Assembly (NCBI GenBank): GCA_016222825.1
Contig: JACRQF010000012.1
Location: 62,001-126,000 of the forward strand
Source of the DNA: Verrucomicrobiota bacterium
GTDB taxonomy: Bacteria > Verrucomicrobiota > Verrucomicrobiia > CAIQCK01
DNA: 64,000 nucleotides
Reading direction: 5' to 3'
This document shows, in pieces, positions 1-9,740 of this stretch; position 1 is the stretch's first letter; each line of letters begins with the position of its first letter. Below the pieces are notes generated by a model. That model was not told the DNA's origin. It saw only the letters and a program-made list of their open reading frames with translations, and did not search any database. Made by a program: the position numbers and the translations under genes.

Positions 1-8
1 TTGAGCCA

Positions 9-686
9 CTACGGAAGGGATGGAGCGGTGCGCGCTTTCTCCCACGGGACGACCCATTTGTAGATCGTGTGCTCGTGGGTTTCGAGGTCGTCTTCATCGG
101 CCGTGCCGTTCTCCGGGGGGATCTTGACGATTTGGAGAGGCTTGGCGCCTTCCATGTCGAAATCGTGGGACAGGATGCGGGAGCCGGGCCGGAGTTTCTC
201 CAGTTGCGGCATCAACCGGACATTCAGACTGGGCAGCAGGTAGAGACACACCACCGTGGCCTCGCTCAGGTCGAGCTTGAAGATGTCCTTCTGTTGGATG
301 GAGACCAGATGCTCCACCTTGTTGGAGCGGACGTTGGCGAGCGAGTCCTTGATGCGCTGCGGGTCAATATCGAAACCGACGCCCTTGACGCCGTATCGTT
401 TGGCCGCCGTCACCACGATGCGGCCATCGCCGCAGCCGAGGTCATAGACCACATCGCCGGGTTTGATCGCGGCCATCTCCAGCATCTTGTCCACGACGAC
501 CTGCGGCGTGGGCACGAACACCACGTCGGGTTTGTTTGTCACGGTGTTCGCAGGTGGCGGGGCGGGGGAATCCGCTGCCCCGGCCGGAAGCGCGAACGTC
601 AAAGCTGCGAGCAGAGAGACTCGGCACAGCATGACGAGAAACAGGTTCCACAACATAGAACCGAACATCGAGGTGTTGGATTTCAT
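9..686 (-). CDS. secreted SAM-dependent class I methyltransferase
   Basis: A 225-residue protein with an N-terminal hydrophobic export segment (about residues 10-38, ending near PAGAADS) followed by a Rossmann methyltransferase fold. The SAM-binding motif I is clear at residues 80-89 (VYDLGCGDGR), followed by an acidic motif II (GFDIDPQRI). Known relatives are small periplasmic or inner-membrane methyltransferases of unknown substrate; export of a SAM enzyme is odd because SAM is cytoplasmic, so the segment may be a membrane anchor. It lies 10 bp downstream of the GH116 gene on the same strand and may be co-transcribed with it. The substrate cannot be inferred. Confidence 0.8.
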   Translation of the reverse strand: MKSNTSMFGSMLWNLFLVMLCRVSLLAALTFALPAGAADSPAPPPANTVTNKPDVVFVPTPQVVVDKMLEMAAIKPGDVVYDLGCGDGRIVVTAAKRYGVKGVGFDIDPQRIKDSLANVRSNKVEHLVSIQQKDIFKLDLSEATVVCLYLLPSLNVRLMPQLEKLRPGSRILSHDFDMEGAKPLQIVKIPPENGTADEDDLETHEHTIYKWVVPWEKARTAPSLP

Positions 687-695
687 GGCTGATTG

Positions 696-3600
696 TTATC
701 GAATGTCCACTTCCAATTTTCGGGTGGCAGAGAGCGTGTGTTCGTCTGCGAGCCGCACCAGCAGCTTGCCGTTCTCGATGCTGGTCTTGGCGGATACTGC
801 TTTCCCATTCACGGTGACCTTCACTGTTCCATCCGCGCTAGTCCCCGGCACTGGCAGCGACAAGCTCTTGATCTTCAGTTTGCCCCACTTCACCCGCAGT
901 TCCGCTCTCCGCGTGCCGCCTTCTGTGTTCGTTGCGAACGTTCCCCAGCCCTCGGCGCTGGTAAACGGCGCGCGGAAATTCTCCGGTGTCAGCCGCGGCG
1001 CGAAGCCGATGTGGCCTCTCGGACCGTGATACTCAAAGCCGCACGCCGCCAGGAACACTCCGTAGCTGGCCATTGAGCGCGCGTAATGGTCGCCGCACTC
1101 GACTTCGTTCCAGGGGTTGCGGCGCGAGGGGTGGTAGCGGTCGTGCAGCGCGCGCGTGATGGCGAGGCCCTCGGTGAGCATCCCTTCCCAGACCATGTGA
1201 CTGGCGACCTGATACTCGAAGCCGTTCATGCACTCGTTGAAGTAGCCCGCCGCCCACTCCGGGCCTTTGCCGGCGGCTTTTTTGTAGTCCCAGTCGGTGC
1301 GCGGGAACGAACACATCAGCAGGCCCGCCTCGCCGGGCATCGCATACCAGCGGCCGGGCTTGAGCGCCTCGCGATACGGGCCGACATCGGGCGAGAAGTT
1401 GTAGCGCCACAGCGACCGCAGAGCCGAGAGCGTTTCCTTCTCCGGCAACACGCGTCCCAATCCGACCTGCCATGCCCAGCTCTGGCCGAACACCTGGTCA
1501 ATTTCGCAACCGGTGCCGGAGTTGATCGCCTCCGGATGTTTTGGGTCGGGCTTGTTGACGAAGTATTCGCCGTCGAAGAGGTCCATGATGCCTCTGAAAC
1601 CCTTCTCGAAGATTGCGCGGCACTCCGCGGCGAACTTGCCGTCGTCAACTTCGCGCGCCATCTCCTCGCCGGCACGGAGTGCGGCAAGATAGAGACTCGT
1701 GAGCCACGCGACGGGGCCGTGCCAGTTCGTGTCGAGCGTGTTGTGCTGGGAACCGCAGAGCACACCGCTTGTGCCGCCGTCCTGCTCGATGAGATGCTGG
1801 AGCGCGCGTTTGATCTTCGGCCAGTTGCGTTTCAGGAACTTGTCGTCCAGAGAAACCTGATGCTCACGCAGCGAGCGCAGGATGACGCCACACTGGCCGT
1901 CAATCGCCAACCCCGCGCCTTCGCCGCGGAACTTGATGAGGCCCGTCTCCTCGTTGAACGCCAGCCCGTAGTCGGTGCGCTCGCGGAGGTCGCGTTCGAG
2001 CTGTGGGAAGAGCCGACCGACGGCTTGCGCGTAGCCCCAGACGTGCGTGCAGGTGCCGGGGCAGCATCCGACGCCTTCCCAGCCGTAGAAGCGCCCGTCG
2101 GCGAACCAATGGCACGTCGCGCTGGCGAGAATGGAGGTGTTGAGCATGGTCCGGTTAAGGAACCAGAACGGCAAGGTGGAGTCATACCAAGTGTCGTGCC
2201 AGAGCCGCGTCTGGCTGGCGAGCGAATCGAAGTTCCTGGCGAGATGCTCGACGACGGCAGTGGCGTTTGCGAAACGTGCGGCGTAGCGTCGGCCCTCGGA
2301 GCCACGCACCGGTTCGAGTTTGTGGTTGGGGAAGTGCCACGCGATGACGAACGTCACCGTCGCTGACTTACCGGATTCTAGCGTGAGTTTTCGCTTCAAG
2401 GCGCCGACTAGCTTTTGGCTGAAGGGTTTCTCTAACTCCGTCTCGCTGCTCGCGCCGGGGAAGAGTTCCTCCGCCAAATTGCCGGCGGGCAGCGAAACGA
2501 TTCCCGCCGCGTCGCTGAGACACGCCAGCGCCATCGTGCCAAAGTCCGGCCGTTTCTCCAGCGGGCCGGCGAGCGCGGAGTCGTCGGTGAACACGATCTG
2601 GTCCACGCCGATGTTGCCCCAGGCGCCTTGCTTGTCGTCCACAATCTCCAGCCGCGCCGTCTTGCCTTCGAGGTCACGCACGTCGAACGACTGGCGCGTC
2701 ATCTGGTTGTTGGCCTTGCCAGTCATCGTGCGCGCCACGTTGCCGCCTACGACAAGATTGAGGCAGGTCTTGCCGACGTGATTGCCGCCGCCGATGTAGA
2801 AGGAGATGAATCGCCGCTCAATCTTGAACTCGCGACTGACGAGCTTACCGGTGGCGTTGTCGCGTCCGCCGACCTCGTTGCCGGGCGCGCTGGCGTGGCT
2901 GTTGACGACGCGTTTTCCTTCGCCGCCCACATCACCTTGGTAGCTGGGCATCTCCTTCTTTTCGACCGGCCCGGAGCCGAACGCCGTGCCGGTCACCGTC
3001 CAGCCTTCGTAGGTCGGCTTCTCGAAGTCCTCGAACACGATGTCGGGCCGCTTCGGTTTGTCTTCGCGAGGCGCGGGCATGGCGGAAGATTCGATCAGCG
3101 TCAGGCCGTTGTGTCGCTTCAGGCGATTGCGACGCGAGCCGTCGCCGGGAGCGGCGCTGTGGATGCAAACGGCGTTTTCCAGCCAGCCAGCCAGTTCCAC
3201 TTCGACCTTCTCGCTGCCGATGTTCTTAAGAGTGAATTGCATCACGGTTGCGGGCAGCGCGGAATCGTCGGCGTTGAGCGGGATGAACGGCGAGAACGCC
3301 TCCAAGGAAACCTCCACCGGCGCCTTCGGGTCGCGATACTCCACGCAGCCGATGGGATACTCGCCGCAGAAGCTCACGTCTTTCCAGCCGCTGGCGTCGA
3401 GCGTTCGCACTTGAGTCTTGCCGCCGCTGGTGATCTTGAGCGCAAAACCTTGCTCCACCAGCGATTTTGGCTCCATCGGTTTCGCGTAATGCTCTGCGCC
3501 GGTGCGGATATGTTTGTTGAAGATGTCCCAATGCCAGAGCCGACCGTCGCCGTTGAGGTAAAGCTGGCCCGTGCAAATGCCGCCGATGGGCATGCCGATC

Positions 3601-3860
3601 TTCTCCAACTCCGCGCCGCGATAGACTTCGCGCTCGCCACGCGCGGTGAGCGACTTCACCCAATTCGGCCGGAGCTTCTTGTCGGCGGGCACGAGCTTCT
3701 CGAAATCCGCTCTCGTGAACGGACCTGCCATCGCGTGGCGTCCTCCGGCGACCGCTGCCGCGCTCCAGCCGAGGAGTTTCAGCACATCGCGGCGATTCAA
3801 GCTGCCACAGCAACCCAGTGACGAACACGCGGGTTGTTTGGTGATGGATGGTCTGCTCAT
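696..3860 (-). CDS. GH116-family (GBA2-like, DUF608) secreted glycosidase with inserted lectin-like domain
   Basis: The start is placed at 3860 because the resulting 1054-residue protein begins with a twin-arginine-like leader (RRDVLKLLGWSAAAVAGG); a longer reading frame runs into the upstream gene. The N-terminal beta-sandwich starts with the GBA2-type motif around MPIGGICTGQLYLNGDG, and the C-terminal half is an (alpha/alpha)6 barrel of the DUF608/GH116 type, including the CEIDQVFGQSWAWQ segment that matches the acid/base aspartate region of the family. Residues about 272-423 form an inserted domain (DIVFEDFEKP to DQIVFTDD) resembling the lectin/laminin-like module of planctomycete and verrucomicrobial glycosidases. 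Family role: beta-glucosidase, beta-xylosidase or glucosylceramidase; the true substrate is unknown. The next upstream gene ends 35 bp away, suggesting one operon. Confidence 0.85.
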   Translation of the reverse strand: MSRPSITKQPACSSLGCCGSLNRRDVLKLLGWSAAAVAGGRHAMAGPFTRADFEKLVPADKKLRPNWVKSLTARGEREVYRGAELEKIGMPIGGICTGQLYLNGDGRLWHWDIFNKHIRTGAEHYAKPMEPKSLVEQGFALKITSGGKTQVRTLDASGWKDVSFCGEYPIGCVEYRDPKAPVEVSLEAFSPFIPLNADDSALPATVMQFTLKNIGSEKVEVELAGWLENAVCIHSAAPGDGSRRNRLKRHNGLTLIESSAMPAPREDKPKRPDIVFEDFEKPTYEGWTVTGTAFGSGPVEKKEMPSYQGDVGGEGKRVVNSHASAPGNEVGGRDNATGKLVSREFKIERRFISFYIGGGNHVGKTCLNLVVGGNVARTMTGKANNQMTRQSFDVRDLEGKTARLEIVDDKQGAWGNIGVDQIVFTDDSALAGPLEKRPDFGTMALACLSDAAGIVSLPAGNLAEELFPGASSETELEKPFSQKLVGALKRKLTLESGKSATVTFVIAWHFPNHKLEPVRGSEGRRYAARFANATAVVEHLARNFDSLASQTRLWHDTWYDSTLPFWFLNRTMLNTSILASATCHWFADGRFYGWEGVGCCPGTCTHVWGYAQAVGRLFPQLERDLRERTDYGLAFNEETGLIKFRGEGAGLAIDGQCGVILRSLREHQVSLDDKFLKRNWPKIKRALQHLIEQDGGTSGVLCGSQHNTLDTNWHGPVAWLTSLYLAALRAGEEMAREVDDGKFAAECRAIFEKGFRGIMDLFDGEYFVNKPDPKHPEAINSGTGCEIDQVFGQSWAWQVGLGRVLPEKETLSALRSLWRYNFSPDVGPYREALKPGRWYAMPGEAGLLMCSFPRTDWDYKKAAGKGPEWAAGYFNECMNGFEYQVASHMVWEGMLTEGLAITRALHDRYHPSRRNPWNEVECGDHYARSMASYGVFLAACGFEYHGPRGHIGFAPRLTPENFRAPFTSAEGWGTFATNTEGGTRRAELRVKWGKLKIKSLSLPVPGTSADGTVKVTVNGKAVSAKTSIENGKLLVRLADEHTLSATRKLEVDIR

Positions 3861-3895
3861 AAGATATATTGGGAGTCGGGTGAGCGGAAACAGAA

Positions 3896-5158
3896 TCAGC
3901 GTGCGAGCACGCGGGCGGCACGTGCGGCGACGAGTTGGCACGGCAGACAGTAATCCGCGGCTTTCTTGCCTGGTGGCAACGTCACCTGTTCGTAGGCGGT
4001 GAGATGACCTTCGGCTTGGTGGTAGGCGACATGGCCGTAGAGGCTCAGCAAGAAGTCGTTCTTGCGGCCCAGTGACCACAGTCCGTCGAGATAATCAGCC
4101 AACGGCCAGTCGTCGAGATGATTGGCAAAACGCGTCATGCCGCAGAACTGTCCGCCGGAGCAGAGGCGTGCGTTCACGACACGCACGGCCAGCGCGCGCG
4201 GCAGCACGCGGCTCGAAAGCAGTTCCGGCCAGTATCGGTAGTTTGTGTAGCTGCCGACACGCGTGGCGGTGATTTTTCCCTGTGGCCGCGCAGCCGGCTC
4301 GACGGTGGGGCTGAGCCACCAATCGTTCGCATCTTTCGGCCATGTTTGGTGGATTGCGTCCAGCAGCAGTTTTCGCAACTCAGCTGCTGGTGATTTGATC
4401 TTGGTCAGTGCGGCCCAGTCTTCCAGCCCGCGCACGATCCATGCGTTGTTGTGGAAGTAGGTGGCGGTCTGTTTCCGCTCGTCGGCCTCAGGGACGCCAG
4501 AGACGAGAGCGACGCGGTCGTTTTGATGGATGAGCGACTGCAAATGTCGCGCGAGGCGGTCGAGCGCGTCGCGGCGCTTGGCGAACCAGTCGCGCGAGCC
4601 GCCGCGCTGCATGAGCCGCCGGGCGCTGGTGAGCAACTGACCATATTCGCCGAGCGACGGGCCGTAGTAGGCGATAGTGCCGTCGGGTTTGACGAAATGA
4701 TCGAGCCAGTAGCCGAACAATTGTTCGGCGCGCGGTATTAGGCCCCAGAGTGTCAGCGCATCCACGGCGGCAATGATCGTGGGCGGAAACCCGTCGTGTT
4801 CCTTGCCGGCGTAGGTGCCGACGCCATACTTGGGATGGTCGCCTTGGAACGTCGCCTCGATGTGTGCGAGTCCAGTCTTCACTGACAAGTCCAGGAACTT
4901 GTGGCCTGTGTTAACCGCTGGCTTGGTCGTCAGCTTGGCGACGATGTTGGCGATCAACTCCGGGTCGAAGGCCGGCGGGCCGGTGAGGCGCGGATGCAAC
5001 GCCAGAATCCGGTCCAAGTCAGGCTTCCCGGCGAAGAGCTTCCGGGCGGGGTCTTCGCACAGCGCGAGCCAGTCTTGTTTCTCAGCGCCGCGGGCGGCGG
5101 AGAGCTGCCAGAGAGCGGCAGGGATGGCGGCGATGAAGCTGCGGCGGTTCATCTTCAT
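3896..5158 (-). CDS. secreted six-hairpin glycosidase-like protein
   Basis: 420 residues from the ATG at 5158, chosen because it begins MKMNRRSFIAAIPAALWQLSAARG, an RR-containing export signal; the upstream extension lacks a plausible leader. The mature part is alpha-helical with repeated aromatic/Asp/Glu-rich hairpins (for example EHDGFPPTIIAAVDALTLWG and FHNNAWIVRGLEDWAAL), the look of an (alpha/alpha)6 toroid glycosidase or lyase. I do not recognise a specific GH family. It lies directly upstream of the GH116 gene and is divergent from the glycosidase-like gene at 5262, so it probably processes the same glycan. Confidence 0.75.
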   Translation of the reverse strand: MKMNRRSFIAAIPAALWQLSAARGAEKQDWLALCEDPARKLFAGKPDLDRILALHPRLTGPPAFDPELIANIVAKLTTKPAVNTGHKFLDLSVKTGLAHIEATFQGDHPKYGVGTYAGKEHDGFPPTIIAAVDALTLWGLIPRAEQLFGYWLDHFVKPDGTIAYYGPSLGEYGQLLTSARRLMQRGGSRDWFAKRRDALDRLARHLQSLIHQNDRVALVSGVPEADERKQTATYFHNNAWIVRGLEDWAALTKIKSPAAELRKLLLDAIHQTWPKDANDWWLSPTVEPAARPQGKITATRVGSYTNYRYWPELLSSRVLPRALAVRVVNARLCSGGQFCGMTRFANHLDDWPLADYLDGLWSLGRKNDFLLSLYGHVAYHQAEGHLTAYEQVTLPPGKKAADYCLPCQLVAARAARVLAR

Positions 5159-5261
5159 GGCCGCAGCATAGCAGGCCGGCTCAGGATGACAAACCCATAG
5201 GTTTGGATTCGACACCGCCGGGCGATTTGGTAGTCTGAGGCCACCACGCGAACTCACCAGC

Positions 5262-7358
5262 ATGAATGCAAGGTTTCTCCAGCACAGCGGGCTGCTTGCA
5301 CTGGCATCGCTCTGTTGCCACGCAGCCGAGGTTGATGTGACGGTTACGTCGTCGCCGCAGGCCGTTGTCGTTAACAACGACGGCGACGAAGCGAAGCCGA
5401 CGATCTACTTAATGGGACAGACGGATGCCTCCGCACAGCCGCCGCGTCACACACTCGGCCCGACGCTCAACGGTGTGCGGCTCTGTGAGCGGATGTTGAG
5501 TCAGGCGGTGCTGATTCTGCGGTCGGACGGCACCGGCACCTACGGCTATCGCGCCGGCTTCGAGCTTTTCCCGGAGCCGATCACGCTCTGGCCGGAGCAC
5601 GAGATGTTCTTCGGCAAGTGGAAGTGTGATCCGCTCCAGCCCGCGCGCGTCACACGCTCGACGGGGAACTTCCTTACGCTCGCCTCGGCCAACCGTCCCG
5701 TCTCGACGATGTATGAGTTGAGCTTCCCCGACCCCGTCCGTATCCGTAGCGTGAAGGTTGAAGCCAACTGCGACCAGCGCACAGCCGGCTACGACGCCAT
5801 CACACGCGTCTGGGCCGACCCGCAACGCAAACAACGGCTCGGCGAGACGTCGCGGAAAGCCGGTTCAGACGGAGCGCACTATCCGCACGTCGTCACGGGG
5901 CTGGACACGAGCCGCGCGTTCGTGGAACTGACCTCCAACGGCAAGATGAACTGGTCCGGCGCATATCGCGTCACGCTCTCGGCGGAACTCGACACGAAGG
6001 CCATCAAGCTTCCGCCACTGGTGAGAGGGCGAAACGAATTTACCTACAGCGATGACGAGGCATCCTCGCACCGCGCGCGGCTTATCTTCCGCTGGGGTAA
6101 ACCGGAGCGCCGTCGCACGCAAGCGCCGATTCCGGACGCGATTCTGAATTACCGTTCGCCGCTGGCCGACGCGTCTCCGAAAGAAGGCCGGATCGTCAAG
6201 CTCAGCGAGTTCTTCCCGCTCGGCTTTTACGGTGGGGTTGATAAGTGTCCGAGCAACGTCGTTGCATGGCTGATGGACCGGATGCGCGAGATTCACTGCA
6301 ACGCATGGCACATTAACAACCTCAATATGGCACGTCTCGGCGAATTGCTTCCGATGGCGGAAGCTCGCGACATGCGTCTCCTCGCGCAAGGTGGCGGCTG
6401 GGCGAGTCTCTACTACTGCGCGGGGCTGGGCACACCGGCACAGCGGAAGCAGGTTTACGCGAGCACACTGGTTCCCAACGCGAAGAAGATCGTGCCGCCG
6501 TGGCGCGACCGGTGGGGATTACTCGCGTGGTCGCTCGTGGAGGAGATCAACCGGGATCACGTGAAGGAGATCACGCCTTACTACGCGCTGATGCGCGAAC
6601 TGGACCCGACACATGAATCGTTGGTGCTGCACAACAGCCACGTGGCATGTGTTGAAGACATGGCGCTCAACCGCAACCCGGTTGCGTTTCACGACACGTA
6701 TCCGTTCTTCATCGAGCCGCGTAGCGGGCCATGCTCGACGTCGCGCTCGCTGGCTTACTTTAGGCAACGGCTGGCGCAGTTCGCCGCGACGGCGAAGGAA
6801 CGCGGCGTGCCGATGTGGGTGATGGCGCAGTCCTACGGCGAACCAGTCGGCTTTGATCCTGATCCGCCATACTTCGGCCATCGTGGAGGCGTGACGCCGC
6901 CAACACCGGCGCATCTACGCGTCCAGGCGTGGCTGTCGCTGGCCTATGGCGCGAAAGGACTTTGGTGGTATGCGTATCGCGTCGGCTTGCCCGTGGGCAT
7001 CTCGCCCATCAGCCCCGACTGGAAGCTGACGCCGCTCTGGAACGAGATCGGCCGGATTCACGCGCGGATATCGCGCCTCTCCGGCCTCTTGCTGAAACTG
7101 GAACCGGCTCCCGACGCCAAGACCGCCGAAGTCATTGGCAAGAATCTCTACTCCGCCTGGCGCAAGCGTGGCGGTGACGCGAGCGAAGCGCGCTATCTGA
7201 TTGTAGTGAACGAAAGCCTGACCGAACCGCGCGCGGTCACGGTGAAGCCGATCAACATCGCCCACAAAGTCCGTGACATCAGCAGCAGCCAGTTAGAAGA
7301 GCGATCGAGTCTGACGCTTCAGCCGGGCGATGGAGCGGTGTTTGTTGTCATGCCATGA
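5262..7358 (+). CDS. secreted TIM-barrel glycosidase-like protein
   Basis: 698 residues with an N-terminal export signal (about 1-22, ending near CCHA). A beta-rich N-terminal half (about 25-290) includes a discoidin-like stretch (VSTMYELSFPDPVRIRSVKV). A TIM-barrel half follows from about 310 to 610, where ACHINN-like and WSLVEEINRDH segments resemble GH2/GH42-type beta-galactosidase barrels; the Glu pair near residue 425 is a candidate catalytic acid. The C-terminal 80 residues are a small beta domain. The family assignment is an inference from fold-like patterns only. The stop codon overlaps the next start by the ATGA arrangement, so the two are translationally coupled. Divergent from the gene ending at 3896. 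Confidence 0.75.
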   Translation: MNARFLQHSGLLALASLCCHAAEVDVTVTSSPQAVVVNNDGDEAKPTIYLMGQTDASAQPPRHTLGPTLNGVRLCERMLSQAVLILRSDGTGTYGYRAGFELFPEPITLWPEHEMFFGKWKCDPLQPARVTRSTGNFLTLASANRPVSTMYELSFPDPVRIRSVKVEANCDQRTAGYDAITRVWADPQRKQRLGETSRKAGSDGAHYPHVVTGLDTSRAFVELTSNGKMNWSGAYRVTLSAELDTKAIKLPPLVRGRNEFTYSDDEASSHRARLIFRWGKPERRRTQAPIPDAILNYRSPLADASPKEGRIVKLSEFFPLGFYGGVDKCPSNVVAWLMDRMREIHCNAWHINNLNMARLGELLPMAEARDMRLLAQGGGWASLYYCAGLGTPAQRKQVYASTLVPNAKKIVPPWRDRWGLLAWSLVEEINRDHVKEITPYYALMRELDPTHESLVLHNSHVACVEDMALNRNPVAFHDTYPFFIEPRSGPCSTSRSLAYFRQRLAQFAATAKERGVPMWVMAQSYGEPVGFDPDPPYFGHRGGVTPPTPAHLRVQAWLSLAYGAKGLWWYAYRVGLPVGISPISPDWKLTPLWNEIGRIHARISRLSGLLLKLEPAPDAKTAEVIGKNLYSAWRKRGGDASEARYLIVVNESLTEPRAVTVKPINIAHKVRDISSSQLEERSSLTLQPGDGAVFVVMP

Positions 7359-8899
7359 AAACGATTCTTCAACTCGTCCTGGTCGGCATGGTTGCCTCAT
7401 CGGCAATGGCCGCCGAATCGCCGAAGAGCTTTCTCTGGGTCTGGCTGCAAAACCTCGACGGACGGTGGAAGGACTACGTGGACTTCGCCGCGGATTGGAA
7501 ATGCACGGGCGTCGTCATCTGGTGTCTCGACGGCTGGAAGCAGACAGCCGACGCGAAAGGGCGGGGGAGCGAGGCGTTCTGCCGCGAACTGGTGGCCTAT
7601 GCCCACGCGCGCGGCGTGCAAGTCATCCACGGGTTCGGGCTGAACGGCTACGACGAAGGGCGGCATGTCTGCAAAACGCTGCCCGCCGCCAATGCCGTCA
7701 TTCCGGAGCGGCTCAAGAATACGTCAAAAGGCAAGGACAGCATCGGCAACATCTTTTGCCCGTCGAATCGCGATGCGTTGAAGGTGCTGCGTGAGATGTT
7801 GCTGTGTGCGGCGGACACGGGCATTGACGGGTTCAACTTCGAGACGGCCGACGTGGATTACATCACGTGCCATTGCGCCGCGTGCGAGCAGCGGTTCCAG
7901 AGCGCATCAGAGACGGAGCACGAGCACAAGCCGCCGCGCTGGAGCATTGATCAGACGAACTGGGCGGTTGAGCTTCTCGCGAAGGAACGGCCGAAACTCT
8001 GGCTCTCGATCGAGTTTGCATTGCAACGATTCGGCCGGCCGCCGTATCTCGGCTCAGCCGTCATGACGCAGCTCAACAGCGAAATTGATGCTCGCGCGAC
8101 GGTGGTGTGGGCCGAAGGCACGTATCCGCCGCAGCCAATCTGCGAGAAGCTCGCCGCGTCTCGCCGCAACATCGGCTTCTACGTTCGCAGCGCCGAGTTC
8201 ATGGGCAGCGATGGGCCACGGAAGATAAAGACGGGCGACATAGTCGGCACGATGCGCCGGCTCTGGCCGCTGCACCCGCAGTGTTTCATGTATCGGAGCT
8301 GTCGGCCGTTCGAGCGTTGGGCCGTGAACATGGCGGTTGCTGCCGAGGCGATGCGCGATGCTCTGCAACCCGACGCGCACTTTGCCGAGGTTGAACGCAA
8401 GGCGGAGGCGATGTCAGCGCCCGGCGGGAAATATAGCGCCATCAGGCGCATCGCTCCTGGCAATCTAGCCTCGCCTGCCGTGGCGCGAACTGTCAGTTGC
8501 AGCAGCGAAGACAGCCGGCTTCACACGCTCGTTGGCCTGACTGATGGCGTGGCAGATCCGGATCGCGGCATGTGGCTGACGGAGCGAAACAACCCGAAGG
8601 AGGCTTGGGCCGAGGTTTGCTGGCCGCAACCGCAGCGCATCGGTCGTGTGCGCGTCTTCCACCAGATGGACGGTCACTATCGCAGTCTCGACTACGTCAT
8701 TGAGTGCTGGATTGATGGCGCATGGCAGCCGGTCGGAGGAACGCCGGTCATCAAGAACACCGTCCACGGTTGGCGCGAACACACATGCGTGCCTGTGACG
8801 ACGGACCGGCTGCGGATTCGGATCACGCGCGCCATGCACGGCAACCGGATGGGCGTCGGTGAACTGGAAGTTTACGCGCCCGACGGCAAGGCGCCGTAG
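7355..8899 (+). CDS. secreted TIM-barrel glycosidase-like protein with C-terminal F5/8 type C (discoidin) domain
   Basis: 514 residues with a signal peptide (MKTILQLVLVGMVASSAMAAE). Residues about 22-340 read as a (beta/alpha)8 barrel related to GH20/DUF4838-type proteins: WVWLQNLDG, VVIWCLDGW, ARGVQVIHGFGLNGY and GFNFETADVDY, the last a plausible active-site strand. A CxCxxC-like cluster (YITCHCAACEQRF) is typical of the DUF4838-like group. Residues about 370-510 form a galactose-binding/discoidin sandwich (IGRVRVFHQMDGHYRSLDYVIE, GVGELEVYAPDG). Its start overlaps the stop of the preceding glycosidase-like gene by 4 bp, so the pair likely acts together on an extracellular glycan. The exact activity is unknown. 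Confidence 0.78.
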   Translation: MKTILQLVLVGMVASSAMAAESPKSFLWVWLQNLDGRWKDYVDFAADWKCTGVVIWCLDGWKQTADAKGRGSEAFCRELVAYAHARGVQVIHGFGLNGYDEGRHVCKTLPAANAVIPERLKNTSKGKDSIGNIFCPSNRDALKVLREMLLCAADTGIDGFNFETADVDYITCHCAACEQRFQSASETEHEHKPPRWSIDQTNWAVELLAKERPKLWLSIEFALQRFGRPPYLGSAVMTQLNSEIDARATVVWAEGTYPPQPICEKLAASRRNIGFYVRSAEFMGSDGPRKIKTGDIVGTMRRLWPLHPQCFMYRSCRPFERWAVNMAVAAEAMRDALQPDAHFAEVERKAEAMSAPGGKYSAIRRIAPGNLASPAVARTVSCSSEDSRLHTLVGLTDGVADPDRGMWLTERNNPKEAWAEVCWPQPQRIGRVRVFHQMDGHYRSLDYVIECWIDGAWQPVGGTPVIKNTVHGWREHTCVPVTTDRLRIRITRAMHGNRMGVGELEVYAPDGKAP

Positions 8900-8901
8900 G
8901 G

Positions 8902-9687
8902 TTAGACCGGCGTGAGCGTCTTCTTGCGCTTGGCGAAGCGGCAGAACTCTGAATAGCCGGCCGCGCGCGCCAAGGCGATCGCCTGGTCGAAATCGCGGCC
9001 GACATGGCGCGGCTGGTGCGCGTCGCTGCCAAACGTGATCCCCACGCCGCGCGCCCGTGCCAGTTTCAGGAACTCCAGCGACGGATAAATCTCTTTGCAC
9101 GGCTTGTGCAGACCGGCGGTGCTGATCTCGATGGCAACGCCGGTGTCAGCGCATGCCTCCAAAAACTGCGCGAACAGCGGCGTGAGGTCGCCTTTAGGGC
9201 GGAAACCAAATTTCTTCGGCAGGTCGGGATGCGCCATCGAGTCGTAGAGGCCGGTGCGCACGGCGTCAGTGAGCAGTTTGAAATACGCGGTCCACTCAGC
9301 GTCCACGTCGGTGGTGCGCCAACGCTCGATGGCTTCCGGCGCGTCGTGGTTCCACTCGCCGATGAGGTGGATGCCGCCGAGAAAGAAGTCCCAGTCGTAA
9401 CGCTGCTGCAGATCGCGCAGTTCCGGCTCGATGCCGGGCAGGTAGTCCAACTCCAGACCCAGGAGGATGCTCAGTTGGGGGAACTCCCGCCGTGCAGCCT
9501 CCACCCAGCCGACGTAGGTCGGGAGGTCCTCCGGCTTCATGTAGCCGTGGGCAAACGGCCGCACGAGCGGCATGTGGTCCGTGCAGGCGATTTCCGCGAC
9601 CCCGGCGGCGACGGCGGCACGTGCATAATCACGCGGCTCGTTCACAGCGTCGGTGAGCCGCGTGTGCATGTGGTAGTCGCAGAGCAT
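8902..9687 (-). CDS. PHP-domain phosphoesterase, histidinol-phosphatase (HisJ/HisK) family
   Basis: 261 residues. The PHP metal-binding motifs are intact: HxH at residues 6-8 (DYHMHTRL), TDHMP near 36, the GLELDYLPG strand, a central GGIH and the late SDAHQPRHVG motif. In the family these bind a trinuclear metal site and hydrolyse histidinol phosphate, though many members outside his operons act on other phosphoesters. It is convergent with the glycosidase gene (2 bp between stops) and no his gene is nearby, so a histidine-biosynthesis role is plausible but unproven. Confidence 0.85.
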   Translation of the reverse strand: MLCDYHMHTRLTDAVNEPRDYARAAVAAGVAEIACTDHMPLVRPFAHGYMKPEDLPTYVGWVEAARREFPQLSILLGLELDYLPGIEPELRDLQQRYDWDFFLGGIHLIGEWNHDAPEAIERWRTTDVDAEWTAYFKLLTDAVRTGLYDSMAHPDLPKKFGFRPKGDLTPLFAQFLEACADTGVAIEISTAGLHKPCKEIYPSLEFLKLARARGVGITFGSDAHQPRHVGRDFDQAIALARAAGYSEFCRFAKRKKTLTPV

Positions 9688-9740
9688 GATTCACTCTAGA
9701 AATCCGGCGCGCCCCGTGTCAAACTCATCGTGACTGGGAT

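Noticed and set aside
8902-9687. Histidine biosynthesis locus
   Set aside because: Only a PHP-family phosphatase is present; no other his gene in the surroundings.
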